Of a DNA stretch of 64,000 nt, positions 63,839-64,000 are shown one piece after another; the first letter of the stretch is position 1; each line of letters starts with the position of its first letter. The position numbers and the translations under genes were made by a program. Origin of the DNA: Sinorhizobium sp. 8-89 (GTDB taxonomy: Bacteria; Pseudomonadota; Alphaproteobacteria; Rhizobiales; Rhizobiaceae). Below the pieces are notes generated by a model that ran no database searches, was not told the DNA's origin, and saw nothing but the letters and a program-made list of their open reading frames with translations. The stretch covers positions 46,408-110,407 of the forward strand of contig NZ_JASKLR010000018.1 in NCBI RefSeq assembly GCF_030124325.1, given 5' to 3'.

Positions 63839-64000
63839 CGGTTACCGCATCGCCGGAGAATTTCCCGAGCGACTTTCAGCGGCTCGTGCCTGGCGGCTCT
63901 GTGCGGACGTCGGCAGGCACCTTTGTGCGACCGGTCAATAACGGCGGGCAATGGGCCGTCATCGTCGGCGTTCCGTCCACAACGCCGTATTTCTTCACGA
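63762..64000. repeat. Perfect inverted duplication at the window edge
   Basis: 63762-63838 and 63924-64000 are exact reverse complements over 77 bases, with 63839-63923 (85 bp) as loop. The right arm reaches the last base, so it is longer than seen. It disrupts the connector gene. Confidence 0.95.
63847..64000 (+). pseudogene. Same connector gene, 5' part in inverted orientation
   Basis: The forward strand reads ASPENFPSDFQRLVPGGSVRT, then SAGTFVRPVNNGGQWAVIVG and continues into the duplicated segment (VPSTTPYFFT) to the window edge. FPSDF.RLVPG is the conserved segment expected just before VRPVNNGG in these proteins, so forward and reverse pieces are one gene folded on itself. Confidence 0.7.

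Larger units (their letters stand above)
43109..64000. mobile_element. Prophage (left part) adjoining tRNA-Thr
   Basis: From the tRNA 3' end to the window edge the DNA holds short coupled genes, an XRE regulator, small winged-helix proteins, lysis genes, tail collar and tail assembly genes, an S74-domain protein and P22-like connector genes. The late genes run leftwards, in a podovirus-like set. No integrase, terminase, portal or capsid is present, so the element extends to the right. The distal attachment repeat is outside the window. The segment 49.2-51.6 kb could be cargo or an older island. Confidence 0.85.

Noticed and set aside
43109..64000. CRISPR array
   Set aside because: No regularly spaced direct repeats were seen on either strand; the only short direct repeat is the pair at 48389 and 48912.
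63762..64000. Hairpin telomere of a linear phage-plasmid
   Set aside because: The palindrome lies inside a coding sequence and the element is joined to the chromosome at a tRNA; a fold-back artefact or rearrangement explains it better.

Overview
The window is a stretch of a Sinorhizobium/Ensifer-type alphaproteobacterial chromosome followed by the left part of a tRNA-linked prophage. The chromosomal part is dense and GC-rich. Its gene content and order (podJ beside an acyl-CoA dehydrogenase/fadA/fadB operon, argD-argF-hslO, gcrA, and phoR-pstSCAB-phoU-phoB) match my memory of the S. meliloti group. That match rests on recognition, not on a database search.

Layout. 1-3478: an outgoing Rrf2-type regulator, a divergent ligase-associated DEXH helicase, and the PdeM phosphoesterase. 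3621-6532: a dihydrofolate-reductase-fold protein, a stand-alone AsnC/Lrp sensor domain, and a TIGR02186 + TauE/SafE pair. 7055-10729: podJ. 11160-16511: a beta-oxidation operon behind a perfect 10+10 bp palindrome. 16710-22989: small metabolic and regulatory genes (LysE exporter, SRPBCC/HxlR pair, S24 repressor, SNase-like protein, TerB-like protein, sterol-desaturase family protein, solute-binding protein). 23153-23227: tRNA-Gly(CCC). 23356-30587: dCTP deaminase, metZ under a SAM-II riboswitch, a phosphatidyltransferase, apaG, hslO, argF, argD. 31003-40367: gcrA, then the leftward phosphate operon phoR-pstS-pstC-pstA-pstB-phoU-phoB behind a Pho box, and ppk2. 40389-42957: a membrane protein of unknown role and a nitronate monooxygenase preceded by the same palindrome as the beta-oxidation operon. 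43033-43108: tRNA-Thr(CGT).

From about 43.1 kb to the end the character changes to many short genes, coupled ATGA overlaps, few recognisable functions and frequent intrinsic terminators. An early/regulatory segment (43.3-48.9 kb) holds an XRE regulator, a ribbon-helix-helix + HEPN gene pair and a run of small winged-helix genes. A cargo segment (49.2-51.6 kb) holds an ATP-dependent ligase and a DUF3606 gene. A leftward late segment (51.7-64 kb) holds lysis genes, tail fibre genes, ejection-type proteins, an S74-domain protein and podovirus-like head/tail connector genes. No integrase, terminase, portal or capsid gene is in the window, so the element must continue to the right.

Most notable observations: (1) a perfect inverted duplication (at least 77 bp arms, 85 bp loop) at the right edge that folds a phage connector gene back on itself; (2) an RHH-HEPN pair beside two 18-bp palindromes; (3) a shared operator (AACTGCT-N11-AGCAGTT) linking an HxlR regulator region to a distant reductase-like gene; (4) one palindrome shared by the beta-oxidation operon and a nitronate monooxygenase; (5) a SAM-II aptamer followed by a terminator with a plausible competing hairpin; (6) a cluster of CcrM-type GANTC sites upstream of gcrA.
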